From: Diphasiastrum complanatum
Taxonomy: Eukaryota > Streptophyta > Lycopodiopsida > Lycopodiales > Lycopodiaceae
Length of the DNA stretch: 64,000 nucleotides
NCBI GenBank assembly: GCA_029204225.1
Contig: CM055094.1
Span: 21,062,331 to 21,126,330, forward strand
Direction of reading: 5' to 3'
Part shown: piece by piece, positions 21,101 to 34,261 of the stretch
Layout of the letters: every line of letters starts with the position of its first letter
Position numbering within the stretch: position 1 is the first letter of the stretch
Made by a program: the position numbers and the translations under genes
Notes under the pieces: model-generated
Databases searched by the model: none
Told to the model about the DNA's origin: nothing
What the model saw: only the letters and a program-made list of their open reading frames with translations

Positions 21101-22790
21101 CTACCCGATCTTAAGCCAAATCATATCTATTAATGTTAACAAGAATGGAAACTAGCTTGAATTTGCATAAAAATTGGATGTAGAACTGCCTCCTCCTTGA
21201 TCTCGAATTCACAAGGATATAGGATTCACCTAACCTGAACCAAAAGGAATCATATGCACATAAATATGCCTCTTCAAATAATTCCTACAAGATCAGTTGA
21301 ATCATCAAGCAATAATTAATCCAAACTATATCACAAATCAAGCAAAATTGAACACAATCTTGACTAGAATTGCATTCACTTGATGAGCACTTGTCAAAAA
21401 CTTTGGGCTGATCCTAAAATTTAATTTCTAAGATCTCAATAAGTCTAAGAACTAACTATTACAGTACCAAAGATAATGATCTACCTTCCTTTTGATTGAT
21501 TGAAAACTACGTGGCAGACCTACGTGGTAGACCTGTGTCCCTTTGTGTGAATATTTTCTGGATCCAAACATCTAGTGTGTGACTATTAGGCTAGAGATAG
21601 CATGATATATTAATCTCAACATCCATTGGAGTGAGCTTCCGATCCACTTGAACACGAAACTTACAAGACTATTTGCTTCATGATGTAAATGTGAATCCAA
21701 CTTATCAACAATGTGATTCCCTAGTGCACAATGTATCACTATCATCACGTGGCAGAAAGTGATTCACTTTTGTGCATATGTTCCATAGAGATGTGAGACA
21801 CTTTACCACAAATAGGCTTGAAAAAATCGGAAGGTAATTTGGTTGTACAAGAAGCAAGCGTTAAAAAATGAAGGGGCCTAGACAAATTTTTTCAAGGCTA
21901 CGTCCTTGGAGGTGGCCAATAATCAACTCCAAGCATCTACGATGAACTACAAGAACACTTGGCTTAACACACAAGCTCCAAACTTTCAAGACTTCTTCAG
22001 GAACTACAAAGAACATGTTTAAGCTTAAAGACAAGTGGATGCAAAAACATCAGTATGTCTTGAAAACTTCCATACATGTGTATACATTATTAATTTTAGA
22101 GCTCTAGGACTATGGCACATGCAAAGGGGGGTACCATTATGGTGCATTTAAGAGTAAAGGATCAAGCAAATACTTATAAAACTGGTATATGGCAAGTTAG
22201 ACACAATGATAAATTCATGAGAACAAGTTAGTGAAGCTCAAAAAGTCATTTGGAGTGAGTTCTTGCCGAGTCCCAATTTGTTACCTTGCTATTTGTGAAC
22301 TTGCCCCAATATAAGGTGAAAAAAAACTTTTAATATTACGAATGACAACCACAAAGCTATCATAGTTTCAATCGACATCGATATAATTAAACAACAAAAA
22401 TCATCACATACATGCAAACAAGATGGAAAACACTCATCAATTTTTCTGTGCATGATTCGAGCCGGATTGTCTTCATGCCCAAATTCCTAGAAATTGGAGA
22501 TACCGGAACAACAAATTTACATTTTTCTAGAACCTATTGCATCATTATTTGATTGTGCTCTCTTTCTCTTACCTTAAATGGTGCAAAAAAGCTACTAGAA
22601 TATCGAACCAATAAAATCACAAGCTACATTCAAATGTGCTAAGATAACATGAAAGTGCAGCACAATTTGCTTATAATAGGCTACTTGCAAATGATCATAA
22701 TCATGGTGAGCTGTGAACTCGATCTTTGCCATTATAAATTATCCTACACTTGGTATAAATAGCATCATTTCCACCAAAAAGAAACTTTTA
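21101..22790. other. Non-coding shared repeat region
   Basis: No gene supported. It contains the CCCTTTGTGTGAATATTTTCTGG repeat at 21538, the AGTAAAGGATCAAG repeat at 22150 and a tract in common with 16380-16620. The order is mirrored at 57960-58850. Confidence 0.5.
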
Positions 22791-22812
22791 GAGGAAGTTG
22801 ATTTGTTCAGCC

Positions 22813-22980
22813 ACGGGTCTCCATGTGGGATCCCACACGTGTTGATCCACACGTGCAGTTTCACACATGCGTATACAAACGTGTGGTTCCACATGTCAAC
22901 TACTGACTGGGCCACGTGTCGCTAGGATTCACATGTGCCAACTTTTTTCTCCTATATAAGTCCATTCCCGGGGATTGTAC
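22813..22980 (+). promoter_or_regulatory. Short copy of the G-box/TATA promoter
   Basis: Contains CACACGTG and CCACGTG motifs and TATATAA at 22953-22959. It matches the CENH3-like promoter up to GGGGATTGTA, then continues into a different sequence. The break is about 29 bp after the TATA box, where a start site is expected. Confidence 0.5.
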
Positions 22981-22981
22981 A

Positions 22982-23053
22982 ATGGCCGGTGAATCCAGGG
23001 ATTTCAGAAAGGTCAACATACGACGAGTTGAGGCTACAACTACAGCCACATAG
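22982..23053 (+). CDS. Mini-ORF MAGESRDF behind a CENH3-type promoter
   Basis: A 23-codon frame starting a few bases after the predicted start site. A second version (MAGDSRDFRKVNI, 24970-25023) is cut by a TA run. AAG|GTCAAC inside it resembles a splice donor, so it might be a first exon. No product is recognised. Confidence 0.25.
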   Translation: MAGESRDFRKVNIRRVEATTTAT

Positions 23054-23059
23054 TCCTAG

Positions 23060-23440
23060 CATAGGCTTGTGTGGTTTACGACATGACCTACCATAGACTT
23101 CTGTAGCAGGCCACATAGGCCTGCGATTGACCAAGGCTGTCATAGGTGCCCACGTGTCAAGTCACGTATGACTGCCGTGTGGCAAATCATGCAGGCTTGG
23201 GGCTAGCCACGTGGCAAGCCACGTAGGCCATCATAGGCTGGCAAGCCAACCAGGCTCTGCCTACGTGGTCTGCTATTTGCGAAGCCTATCGCACACTACC
23301 ACATGGCAAGCCACGTAGGTCTACCACATGGCAAATCATGCAGGCTTGAGGGTTGCCATGTGGCAAGCCATGTAGGCCTACCATAACCTTGTATGTCAAG
23401 TCAACTGGGCCCTGTGCCACGTAGGCTTGAGTGGACCTAG
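23060..23440 (+). repeat. Tandem-array segment (GCCACGTGGCAAGCC type)
   Basis: Short variants of the CENH3-flanking array, with more CACGTGGCA forms than other copies. The end (23330-23440) matches the sequence just 3' of the CENH3-like genes although no histone gene is present here. Confidence 0.6.
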
Positions 23441-23443
23441 AGA

Positions 23444-23444
<1 letters not shown>

Positions 23445-23474
<30 letters not shown>
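23445..23474. repeat. (TA)n microsatellite
   Basis: A TA run of about 30 bp. The reverse-transcriptase fragment starts just after it. The equivalent site at 6794-6806 is empty. Confidence 0.9.
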
Positions 23475-23477
<3 letters not shown>

Positions 23478-23479
23478 TG

Positions 23480-23755
23480 GGCTCAAATCTCTTGCCATAA
23501 AAACCAGCCAAGAAGATAAACTTTTTCAAACCCTAAATGTGTCCTACAAGACACAAAAAACAGCAAGTATCAAATCTAAAAAATCAGCACCAAAATGTGT
23601 CGAAACCACACATTAGATGGATGCAGGAACTCGCCCTCCTACAAGCCTTGTGTGCTGAAAATTCCAGCCTAAAATTGCATTACAAACTCAAAAAACCAGC
23701 AAGCAAAGAATTAGGTTAACCCCAAAAAAGCAATATTTCTCTGAACGGGATTGAC
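23480..23755 (+). mobile_element. Reverse-transcriptase element, 5' fragment
   Basis: Encodes the part upstream of the RT core: a basic stretch (KTASIKSKKSAPK), then, after a one-base shift, PHIRWMQELALLQALCAENS and KLHYKLKKPASKELG. It matches 56500-56750 on the minus strand. It is cut at IDDLKT and joined to the coiled-coil-like block. Confidence 0.45.
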
Positions 23756-23789
23756 GATTTGAAAACGCGTTCACATCAAAGAAAAACAG

Positions 23790-24120
23790 TCTTATCGATC
23801 TGAAAATCATGGCAAGAAACTTTGAATAGTTTGGACCACAATGAGCGCCAACGTGAATCTTGAAATTCAGAAAATACGGAGTGTGTTGGATCAAATGGAG
23901 CGGCAAGGTTATTTCAAAGTTTTGCAATTCAGGAAATTTGCAATTTCAACACACATCTATTGAAAAAGTATGTTGCTTATTTTGCTCATAACTACAAAGC
24001 TTTGATTTTGCATATAAAGCAACAAACTTGGAGTGTGATGGATCAAAAAGAGCGCCAAGGTCATTTCAAACTTTTCCAATTAATTTTTTTTTATAATAAA
24101 GACGAGTTTTAATAGCTTAC
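23790..24120 (+). pseudogene. Coiled-coil-like block, copy 2
   Basis: Frames with LDHNERQRES and TWSVMDQKERQGHFKL are visible, separated by indels. It precedes a deletion derivative of gene M, as in the other copies. Confidence 0.35.
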
Positions 24121-24171
24121 AAGATATATAACAAGTTGGTTTTCTACTAGATTAATTTATCGATTATTAAG

Positions 24172-24487
24172 ATGTCTAAATATCATCTCCATGTTGATCT
24201 TCCCACAGAATATGCTCCACTGTCGAGAAAAAATCTGAAAGGATCCACCTTACCAGCTCACCAAAGGACGAAAGACAGGAAACAAGCTTCAAATAGGTTT
24301 TAAAGAAGACCACGAAATTCTATTTTGGATTTTTAGTGAAACAGATTATCCAGAGATAATTAAGAATCATATGAGCGACACACCACTCAATGTTCCTAGA
24401 TTAGGTGATTTTAAGGTGGAATGGCATTTGGTTCACACACCAAGAGCTACAGGGAGTGAAAATCCAAAACTTAGCGAAATGTTTTAA
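24172..24487 (+). pseudogene. Gene M, internal-deletion derivative
   Basis: ATG 24172 starts MSKYHLHVDLP. The copy runs about 37 codons and then jumps, at AGGAAACAAGCTTC, to exon 3 (DHEILFWIFSETDYPEII...). The rest of exon 1, the intron and exon 2 are absent. The copy at 57110-57424 has the same junction, so the deletion predates their duplication. Confidence 0.5.
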
Positions 24488-24559
24488 CTGATCAAACAAC
24501 ATTTATATAGCTAAAACCAATAAAACCCAAGCCGTACACTAGTCGATCCAACAACGGAT

Positions 24560-24969
24560 CAGATCTATGGTGCGTAATACAACCGTCCACATGTGTGAGA
24601 CCACACGTGCTACAATACACGTCAATCTGCCATTCGGCCACGTGCCCACACGTGCGAGCTAACACGTGCCAGAACACACATCACCAAACCATTCGACCAC
24701 ATGGCCACATGTGCAAGTTTCACACATGCGGATACAGAAGTGTGGTCCCACACGTCAGGTACTGATTGGGCCACGTGACCACACGTGCGAGCCGATACGT
24801 GCAAGAACACATGTCGCTGACCACACGTGTTGATCCAGACGTGCAGTTTCACACATGCGTATACAAACGTGTGGTTCCACATGTCAGCTACTGACTGGGC
24901 CACGTGTCGCTGGGATTCACATGTGCCAGCTTTTTTCTCCTATATAAGTCCATTCCCGGGGATTGTACA
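24560..24969 (+). promoter_or_regulatory. G-box/TATA promoter without a histone gene
   Basis: Same module as 5540-5957: several CACGTG motifs and TATATAA at 24941-24947. It leads into the mini-ORF MAGDSRDFRKVNI (24970-25023), which ends in a TA run, and then directly into the tandem array. The histone leader and gene are missing. Confidence 0.55.
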
Positions 24970-25005
24970 ATGGCCGGTGATTCCAGGGATTTCAGAAAGG
25001 TCAAC

Positions 25006-25410
25006 ATATATATATATATATAGGTGGGCTCAAAAGTTGCCTACCACAGGCCTACCATAGGCTTGCATGGCAGGCCACATAGGCATGGCATGTTTGTGAT
25101 GCTTCCTACATAAGCATGTCGCAGGATACCACATAGGCTTGCCATAGGCTTGTGTGGCAAGCCAACCAAGCTCTGCCATGTAGGCTTGAGTGGAGCTAGA
25201 GAGAGAGAGAGCCGGGGCTCCCAAGTTGCCATGTGGCAAGCCATGTAGGCCTATCATAGGCTTGCGTGGTAGGTCATATAGGCATGACATAGGCTTGATA
25301 GTAGTATGTTCATGCTGGTATGTTGCAGTCTGCCATATAGGCTGGACATAGGTTTGTGTGGCAAGCCGACTAAGCTATACCAGGTGGGTTTGCCATGTAG
25401 GCTTGAGTGG

Positions 25411-25450
<40 letters not shown>
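25006..25450 (+). repeat. TA run and tandem-array segment
   Basis: TA run (25006-25022), about one ~200-bp array unit plus partial units, and a GA run at 25414-25450. The array is shorter than at 6700-7690. Confidence 0.65.
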
Positions 25451-25453
<3 letters not shown>

Positions 25454-25500
25454 GGAGTCACACATGAACTACTTGCCTGTGGTATGGCCTAGCATCAACG

Positions 25501-25710
25501 TTGAAACAAATATCTGATGGAGATAAGAAGGGTCCCAAGCAAATTTCAAATGAGAATCTTGTAGAGAAAGTATTGAAACCACAGTTGGCGAGGGATCCCA
25601 AAGAATCGAACTTGAGTGTACAAGCCCAACAAAGGCGCATACACCAACTCACCACACATGGGAAGATCGTTAAATTTGAATTTGAAGAAAAATCATTGAA
25701 ATGTTTGTAG
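25501..25710 (+). CDS. Lys-rich short ORF, copy 2
   Basis: A 69-codon frame with ISDGDKKGPKQISNENL and LARDPKESNLSVQAQ, ending FEFEEKSLKCL, the same as 7715-7948 with a few substitutions and no break. Function unknown. Confidence 0.35.
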   Translation: MKQISDGDKKGPKQISNENLVEKVLKPQLARDPKESNLSVQAQQRRIHQLTTHGKIVKFEFEEKSLKCL

Positions 25711-26085
25711 ATCGATGTTTAATAAAATCATATATATTATAATCTTCACGAATCAAGATCTACAAGAAAATCAACATTCTACACATAGAAAACCAAGATA
25801 TAGAAAATCACATGAGATGGACATAAGAGATGAATTCTCCACAAAGAAAGAAACTTTGATGATTATTTCTCCACTTAGGTACAACTATTTATAGCTTCCA
25901 AAATGTCATTTGGCCACTTGCCCCAAACTTGACCTAATTTGGAAACTTCTAGATACTTTATCAAAAACCTAGAAAATCTAGTCTAGATGCAATGTACCAG
26001 AATTAGCCAATTAGAATGGGTCCAAACTCGACCTCATCCACTTATCTACTTGCCAGAGGTAGTTGAACCACTATTTAGGCCCTTT
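25711..26085. other. No gene; copy of 7949-8330
   Basis: Non-coding repeat equal to the DNA after the Lys-rich ORF in the left arm. It ends at CACTATTTAGGCCCTTTTCATC, where it joins copia sequence. Confidence 0.5.
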
Positions 26086-26971
26086 TCATCAAGATTAAGA
26101 GAAAATCCAAAGGCAAAGGTGTTGCATTCAAGAAGAACCAAGTCAAAGCTCGAGCAAGCCAAAGAAGGATAAGTCGAAGATCAAATGCTGCTTTTGTGGC
26201 AAGACGAGGCACTATGCCTCGGAATTCTTCAAGAAGAAGCAAACTCAAAGTCAAGCAAACCTTGGTCAAGAGGAAGAGGAGAGCTCTCATGAAGATTTCG
26301 TCATGATGTCAAGTTTCTCATCTTCAACCATAAGAGGTGAAGACCCTTGGTGGATAGATAGTGGGGCTAGCTCCCACATGACAAGTAAGAGGGAGTATTT
26401 TTCAACCTTATCTACCTATAAAGGACCTATCACTTAAATTTTTACAGCAAATAATTATGCTTATAAGATAGAAGGAATAGGATCCATGCCTTTATGCTTG
26501 GGATTTTCAAGGAAGATCAAGATTGATGGAGTGCTTTACATTTTCAGTATCACTAAGAACTTGCTTAGTGTAGGGCAATTGCTTGACAATGGTTTGATTG
26601 TGGAGTTCACCACAAATACATGTAACATCAAGAAGGATGGCAAGATCATTGCTAAAGGGGTGATGATCTCCACACAACTCGGCCTCACTCTTCAAAAGGT
26701 GATCGGTCATCTTCTTCAGGAAGAAATGCGAAGAAAGACCAACGACCTATCCATCAAAGACAAATCCATAGCCCTGTACACCAAGAAGAAAGACTATTCC
26801 AAGGGCAAGAATCAAGTGCAGCAGCAACAACAGAAGCCTCACACTCAAGGTGAGAATAGTGGATCGCTGGTTCTGAGGGAGTCTCCCAAGCTTTTATGTG
26901 CTAGTATCAACTGGTCTCGAACTCGAGGTCGGTGGCTCAACTGCTGCAAAGTGACGTCTATCAGAAGATAG
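26086..26971 (+). mobile_element. Ty1/copia remnant, chimeric type, copy 2
   Basis: Starts in late gag. The zinc knuckle is damaged (the last Cys is read as Phe), followed by protease WWIDSGASSHMT with the GPIT* stop. An open frame 26486-26971 then runs from the pre-integrase start (LLSVGQLLDNG) into LTLQKVIGHLLQEEMRRK and family-B sequence. The junction after KIIAKG is the same as at 14197-15720. Confidence 0.65.
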
Positions 26972-27795
26972 TCTAATAACGTGGAGGTTTGCTTGTTCTT
27001 GATATAGTCATGGAGGCAGTTCGAAGCAAACTGGGCCCAGTCATAAAGGTTCTCATTGTGTAGTCTAGAATCAGCCATCATTTGGAATAGTTTCATGGGG
27101 ATACGGGTGATCTTGGACCTATAGCGCTGTGTATATTTCGTTAGATAGGCACATGGAGCAGCTAAGGGCTTATCATTTATGACCTCAATATGGTAACCAT
27201 CTTTCTTTTCCATTTGTCTGTTGAGGGGTCTATGTATTTGAAGTATGCTGTGGATTCAATTTTTTTGAGGGTCCTACTAACTGTGTTTGGTCCCCTAGGG
27301 AAGCCAAATGTATTGAGGTCAGCTCCATAAATAGGGATATTATAGACAAAATTTTGATTAGGAGGTAACATGAACTGGAAAATCTGTCGGTGGAGTTATA
27401 AGCAATATGCAATCGAAATGGGCTCTGATAGCCACTGATCAAAAGAGAAAGTTGGAACTCTATGTGGCTCAGGAACTAGTGTGCCTCCTGGTACCAAGTG
27501 TTCATCTCATAGATATAGAGGCTTTCCATGGTGATGTCAATTCTGTCTAGAGTTGGTTCATCAGAACTGGAAGATGTTGTGGCAGACATGTTTTGGATTC
27601 GGCTGAGGACTCTGTTGAAGGTTCGGCTCTGGTAACAGACAAGTGGAGTCTCGGCTCGATCGACTGTGGAGGGCTTCGGATCGGTCGACTTTGGATGCAC
27701 TCGACTCAGTCAACTTTGTATGTAGAGTATGGACACTCAGCTCAGTCCATAGTGAATGCATAGTATGGGGGCTCGGCCCTATGAGCAATGTATGA
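26880..27795 (-). pseudogene. ORF family B, copy 5
   Basis: The minus-strand frame 26845-27213 carries DGYHIEVINDKPLAAPC to LYDWAQFASNCLHDYIKNK and, without the usual stop, RPRVRDQLILAHKSLGDS. This shows that N- and C-terminal parts belong to one frame. The N-terminal part MSATTSSSSDEPTLDRIDI lies at about 27500-27590. Frame changes remain near 27200 and 27370. It ends where it joins gene M at about 27797. Confidence 0.5.
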
Positions 27796-27796
27796 A

Positions 27797-29207
27797 TGAA
27801 TTAGTTGCTAATACTCAATAGAATAGATTTAAACCTGGAAAGCTGCCAACCACCAAATATTATTTTCGGACTGCACACTGAAATTAAGCTCTCCGAGTTT
27901 ATCGTATTGCTTAATGTTCCATTCATAAGTGTAACACTAACCCTTTTCAGCTTTTGTCCCTTTATTACTTCTGATTCATCTAACTTGGAGAACTAATATC
28001 AATTTTTCAACAATTTCGTTTGTGATTCCATAAAACTTTACAATAAATCTCTATAAATGATTCAAATCTACAAACATATTGTTGGTAGAATCATATGACA
28101 AAGTGCCATGTTTTGAGTTATAAATTTCATTGATATGGTAAGGAATACCAATGATGTTTTGCAAACCCCTGTTTAACACATCCTTCTCTAATTTGATTTG
28201 AAAGGGCCGGGGAATAGGAAATTGTTTTATATGTACTTGTCCAAATGCCTCTTTGATAATTTTAAACATTGTGTCATATGCATCCCTGCTAATACCAGAA
28301 TAATCACATGCTCCTTGTATCAATTTTCGGTCAATGATCTTGCCGACTTCGCCCATAAGGGCCTCTGCAATCTTGGGCTTGATTCGAGAATATCGTTGAT
28401 TTCCAAGTAGACTCGTTGTTGACTTGGCTGTAAGTACTACACTCAAAGACTTTCCAATCATGTCCTTGTCTTTCGGATTTTCATTGGTGACTAAAGCTGC
28501 TCTGCAAAATAAAAATAAGATTTAGAAAAAAAGAATTCACAACCATTGATGTGCTAGATGAAACAAAACACATGAGTAGTTTAAAACATAATCCTACTTG
28601 AAAGCATATATTCTTTTTTTCCGTTGACCCCCACTTGTTGAGAGCTCGTCAATACTTTTTAAAATAACTCTTTTTCGCTTATTGTTCAGTATTTTCTTCC
28701 GTAACATGTTTACTTCTACATTTATTTGACAATATGAGGTACACAATGTTTGTACAATTAGTTTCATATTGTCAGTTTCTTGGTTGAGGTTTAATAATAT
28801 ATCTTGCAAACGAGAATTATCTATCTTCGAGATTTCATTTTCTTCTTTTGTTTGCAAAAAAAAGTTTCTTTTTCTCGGTAGTCAGTAAGCAAACCATTCA
28901 ACATAATTTCCAAACAGTGGATTTTTTTCATTGAATAACTAATGCCATAACTTTTCAATCTTTCACAATAAGCCAATAGACTATTGTGTCCTTCACACAA
29001 AAACAGTATGAGTTGTGTGACCGATCTAAAATTTGGATGTTGCTTTGAGCTTGGATCGATTGGATACAAACATCCATCAACCCATAGATCACAATGTTTC
29101 CTGTCATTCATCCTTTGGTGAGCTGGTAAGGTGGATCCTTTCAGATTTTTTCTCGACAGTGGAGCATATTCTGTGGGAAGATCAATATGGAGATGTTATT
29201 TAGACAT
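27797..29207 (-). pseudogene. Gene M, copy 2 (exon 3 missing)
   Basis: Best copy of exon 2: 28051-28501 holds an open frame with MIGKSLSVVLTAKS, KIIDRKLIQGACDYSGISRDAYD, HIKQFPIPRPFQIKLE and INEIYNSKHGTLSYDS, ending at the TAG found in all copies. The intron 28502-28597 is 96 bp. Exon 1 has a stop at codon 4 (AAATAA), and the one-base shift at the T-run is present. Past exon 2, coding character continues (SVQSENNIWWLAAF) to the candidate donor near 27830. The third exon is lost at the join to family B. Confidence 0.55.
28502..28597 (-). other. GT-AG intron in gene M, copy 2
   Basis: Same length (96 bp), donor and acceptor as at 4507-4602. Removal links AFK to AALVTNENPKDKDMIGK in frame. Confidence 0.7.
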
Positions 29208-29278
29208 CTTAATAATCGATAGATTAATCTAGTAGAAAACCCACTTGTTATATATCTTGTAAGCTATTAAAGCTCGTC

Positions 29279-29640
29279 TTAATCATAAAAAAAGAATAAT
29301 TGTAAAAGTTTGAAATGACCTTGGCGCTCTTTTTGATCCATCACACTCCATGTTTCTTGCCTTATATGCAAAATCAAAGCTTTGCAGTTATGAGCAAAGT
29401 AGCAAAATATTTTTTCAATAGATGTGTGTTGAAATTGCAAATTTTTTAATTGCAAAAGTTTGAGATAACCTTGCCGCTCCATTTCATCCAACACACTCCA
29501 TATTTTCTGAATTTCAAAAATTTAGATTCTTGTTGGTGCTCATTGTGATCCAAAATATTCAAAGTTTCTTGCCATGAGTTGCAGATCGATAAGACTGTTT
29601 TTCTTTGATGTGAACGCTTTAGTAGATGGGAAGAAGACTT
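29279..29640 (-). pseudogene. Coiled-coil-like block, copy 3
   Basis: The most open copy: 29279-29494 reads MLDEMERQGYLKLLQ through FAHNCKALILH to TWSVMDQKERQGHFKLLQ in one frame. The two DQKERQG/DEMERQG units are therefore internal repeats of one protein. Confidence 0.4.
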
Positions 29641-29659
29641 TGATGTGCAATACGATTTG

Positions 29660-29890
29660 CATTTACATGAGAAGTCATGTTAGTTAATGGTAGAAAATAG
29701 AATCTTGAAGTATGGACCCCACGCGTTGCGGATACCCAACTTCCAGTTAACTACATACGTTACTAGTGAGGTCAAGTCATTGGAGTTGCGCGGGCAGACC
29801 AAAAACTCGGTCGGAGTTTTAAAATTCGACGATTTTCTCTCTCTTACGTGGCATTTCTTAGACAGCCCTTTTGGGCCATGGAACTCCTTC
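29660..29890 (-). pseudogene. ORF family B, C-terminal fragment
   Basis: Minus-strand frame 29680-29892 with EFHGPKGLSKKCHVRERKSS, TPTEFLVCPRNS and VVNWKLG, ending FSTIN. It is cut at 29890, in the middle of the GPKG region, by the RT fragment. Confidence 0.45.
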
Positions 29891-30118
29891 ATATGAATGG
29901 AGTACTATAGACCACAAAAATACCTTATGCATTTGGAATTCCTATTTGATAGACAATCGCATTATCAGACTTGGGGATCATACTTGGCGACAGGTCGGGG
30001 GAATACCAATGGGTTTTTCATATTCACCAATGTCTTGTAATTGGTACCTTTCTTTTTTTAAAATGCAGTTTATTAAGAGGCTTGCAAGATTAGGGAAAAT
30101 TAAATTTATAAACGACGA
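29890..30118 (+). mobile_element. Reverse-transcriptase core fragment
   Basis: Plus-strand frame with YEWSTIDHKNTLCIWNSYL, then RQVGGIPMGFSYSPMSCNWY (an RT GIPMG..SP motif) and FIKRLARLGKIKFIND. The YxDD box is not reached. It is inserted between a family-B fragment and the 5' flank of gene T. It matches 56220-56460 on the minus strand. Confidence 0.55.
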
Positions 30119-31590
<1,472 letters not shown>

Positions 31591-31599
31591 ACGCATGGA

Positions 31600-32940
31600 A
31601 ATGAAATTCAGAAGCTTTGAAAAGCTATAACTTCAAAGGATCGATTTTCCATCTTTCGGTGGCAATCTATCATTCGCTACGACAGTGCTTGATTAGTCCT
31701 TCGCATCCTTGGACACCATCTACATACATCCACCACGGATCCAGAGCGCCATCATCATCCATTTTTAAAAACCCTAAGCTGCCGAGATCTGCTACATTAC
31801 ACAAAAATCGTCACATCTAGCATGAGCCAAATGCTGAGGGGTAGAGCTCCTGGAGCTTGTCAAAACTGCACATTCAACACCGATTTGGGTTGAAAGCTCG
31901 CTGCTAGTACGTTACTACGAAGAAACATCATCGTTTCCACATCCTATCAGAACGACATTGCTCCAAATTTTTCCACAAATTTCTAGTCTCCATACACTGC
32001 CAAGCAATACTCTACATACACTGCTCATAGGGCCGAGCCCCGATACTCTGCATTCACTATGGACCGAGCTGAGCGTCCATACTCTGCATACAAAGTTGAC
32101 CGAGACGAGTCCATCAAAAGTCGACCAATCTGAAGCCCTCCACAGTCGACCTAGCCGAGACTCCACTTGTCTGTTACCAGAGCCGAACCTTCAACAGAGT
32201 CCTCAGCCGAGTCCAGAACATGTATGTCACAACATCTTCCAGTTCTGATGACCCAACTCTAGACAGAATTGACATCACCATGGAAAGTCTCTATATCTAT
32301 GAGATGAACACTTGGTACCAGGAGGCACACTAGTTCCTGAGCCACATAGAGTTCCAACTTCCTCTTTTGATCAGTGGCTATCAGAGCCCATTTCGATTGC
32401 ATATTGCTTATAACCCCACCGACAGATTTTCCAGTTCATGTTACCTCCTAACCAAAATTTTGTCTATATTATCCCTATTTCTGGAGCTGACCTCAATACA
32501 TTTGGCTTCCCTAGGGGACCAAACACAGTTAGTAGGACCCCCAAAAAAATTGAATCCACAGCATACTTCAAATTCATAGACCCCTCAGCAGACAAATGGA
32601 AAAGAAAGATGGTTACCGTATTGAGGTCATAAATGATAAGCCCTTAGCTGCTCCATGTGCCTATCTAACGAAATATACTCAGCGCTATAGGTCCAAGATC
32701 ACCCGTATCCCCATGAAACTATTCCAGATGATGGCTGATTCTAGACTACACAATGAGAACCTTTATGACTGGGCCCAATTTGCTTCCAACTGCGTCCATG
32801 ACTATATCAAGAACAAGCAAACCTCCACGTTATTAGGCTATTTTCTGATAGACGTCACTTTGCAGCAGTTGAGCCACTGACCTCGAGTTCGAGACCAGTT
32901 GATACTAGCAGATAAAAGCTTGGGAGACTCCCTCAAAACC
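31600..32940 (+). pseudogene. ORF family B, copy 7
   Basis: Leader with short ORF (from about 31735), minisatellite, then MESLYIYEMNTWYQEAH with TAG at its end. The frame 32367-32579 (ISGYQSPFRLHIAYNPTDRF) and frames 32438-32632 and 32596-32880 cover MLPPNQNF to LLIDVTLQQLSH-like sequence. It ends at the junction with copia. Frame changes show it is not functional as is. Confidence 0.45.
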
Positions 32941-33725
32941 AACGATCCACTATTCTCACCTTGAGTGTGAGGCTTCTGTTGTTGCTGCTGCACTTGATTC
33001 TTGCCCTTGGAATGGTCTTTCTTCTTGGTGTACAGGGCTATGGATTTGTCTTTGATGGATAGGTCGTTGGTCTTTCTTCGCATTTCTTCCTGAAGAAGAT
33101 GATCGATCACCTTTTGAAGAGTGAGGCCGAGTTGTGTGGAGATCATCACCCCTTTAGCAATGATCTTGCCATCCTTCTTGATGTTACATGTATTTGTGGT
33201 GAACTCCACAATCAAACCATTGTCAAGCAATTGCCCTACACTAAGCAAGTTCTTAGTGATACTGAAAATGTAAAGCACTCCATCAATCTTGATCTTCCTT
33301 GAAAATCCCAAGCATAAAGGCATGGATCCTATTCCTTCTATCTTATAAGCATAATTATTTGCTGTAAAAATTTAAGTGATAGGTCCTTCATAGGTAGATA
33401 AGGTTGAAAAATACTCCCTCTTACTTGTCATGTGGGAGCTAGCCCCACTATCTATCCACCAAGGGTCTTCACCTCTTATGCTTGAAGATGAGAAACTTGA
33501 CATCATGACGAAATCTTCATGAGAGCTCTCCTCTTCCTCTTGACCAAGGTTTGCTTGACTTTGAGTTTGCTTCTTCTTGAAGCACTCCGAGGCATAGTGC
33601 CCCGTCTTGCCACAAGAGTTGCATTTGATCTTCGACTTATCCTTCTTTGGCTTGCTCGAGCTTTGACTTGGTTCTTCTTGAATGCAACACCTTTGCCTTT
33701 GGATTTTCTCTTGATCTTGATGAAA
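32838..33725 (-). mobile_element. Ty1/copia remnant, chimeric type, copy 3
   Basis: Minus strand. It has an intact zinc knuckle CX2CX4HX4C (CNSCGKTGHYASEC, about 33570-33640), protease WWIDSGASSHMT with the GPIT* stop, and an open 161-codon frame 32838-33323 into the second gag-like segment and family B. Confidence 0.65.
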
Positions 33726-33726
33726 A

Positions 33727-34260
33727 GGGCCTAAATAGTGGTTTAACTACCTCTGGCAAGTAGATAAGTGGATGAGGTCGAGTTTGGACCCATTCTAATT
33801 GGCTAAATTTTGGTACATTGCTTTCAAAAACTTATAAATTGTATTCATCAATGGAGATGTCTAGAGGACATGGTGTGAAAAATTGTCAACTAGTTTGGTT
33901 TTTCATTTGGCAATTTTGGAGGCCAAAATGAATCTCAGCTTCGAGTTAGTTTCATATTTGTTAATAAGGGCCTAAATAGTGGTTTAACTACCTCTGGCAA
34001 ATAGATCAGTGGATGAGGTCGAGTTTGGACCCATTCTAATTGGCTAATTTTGGTACATTGCATCTAGACTAGATTTTCTAAGTTTTTGATAAAGTATCTA
34101 GAAGTTTCCAAATTAGGTCAAGTTTGGGGCAAGTGGCCAAATGACATTTTGGAAGCTATAAATAGTTGTACCTAAGTGGAGAAATAATCATCAAAGTTTC
34201 TTTCTTTGTGGAGAATTCATCTCTTATGTCCATCTCATGTGATTTTCTCTATCTTGGTTT
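33727..34260. repeat. Partly duplicated non-coding repeat
   Basis: GGGCCTAAATAGTGGTTTAAC starts at 33727 and again at 33968, a direct duplication with ~241-bp spacing. The remainder is the inverted form of 7949-8400. No gene. Confidence 0.6.
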
Positions 34261-34261
34261 T

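Noticed and set aside
22813-22980. CACGTG-rich stretch as a satellite rather than a promoter
   Set aside because: The motifs are loosely periodic, but the fixed TATA box and constant position before an ORF fit a promoter better. The satellite idea is kept only as an alternative.
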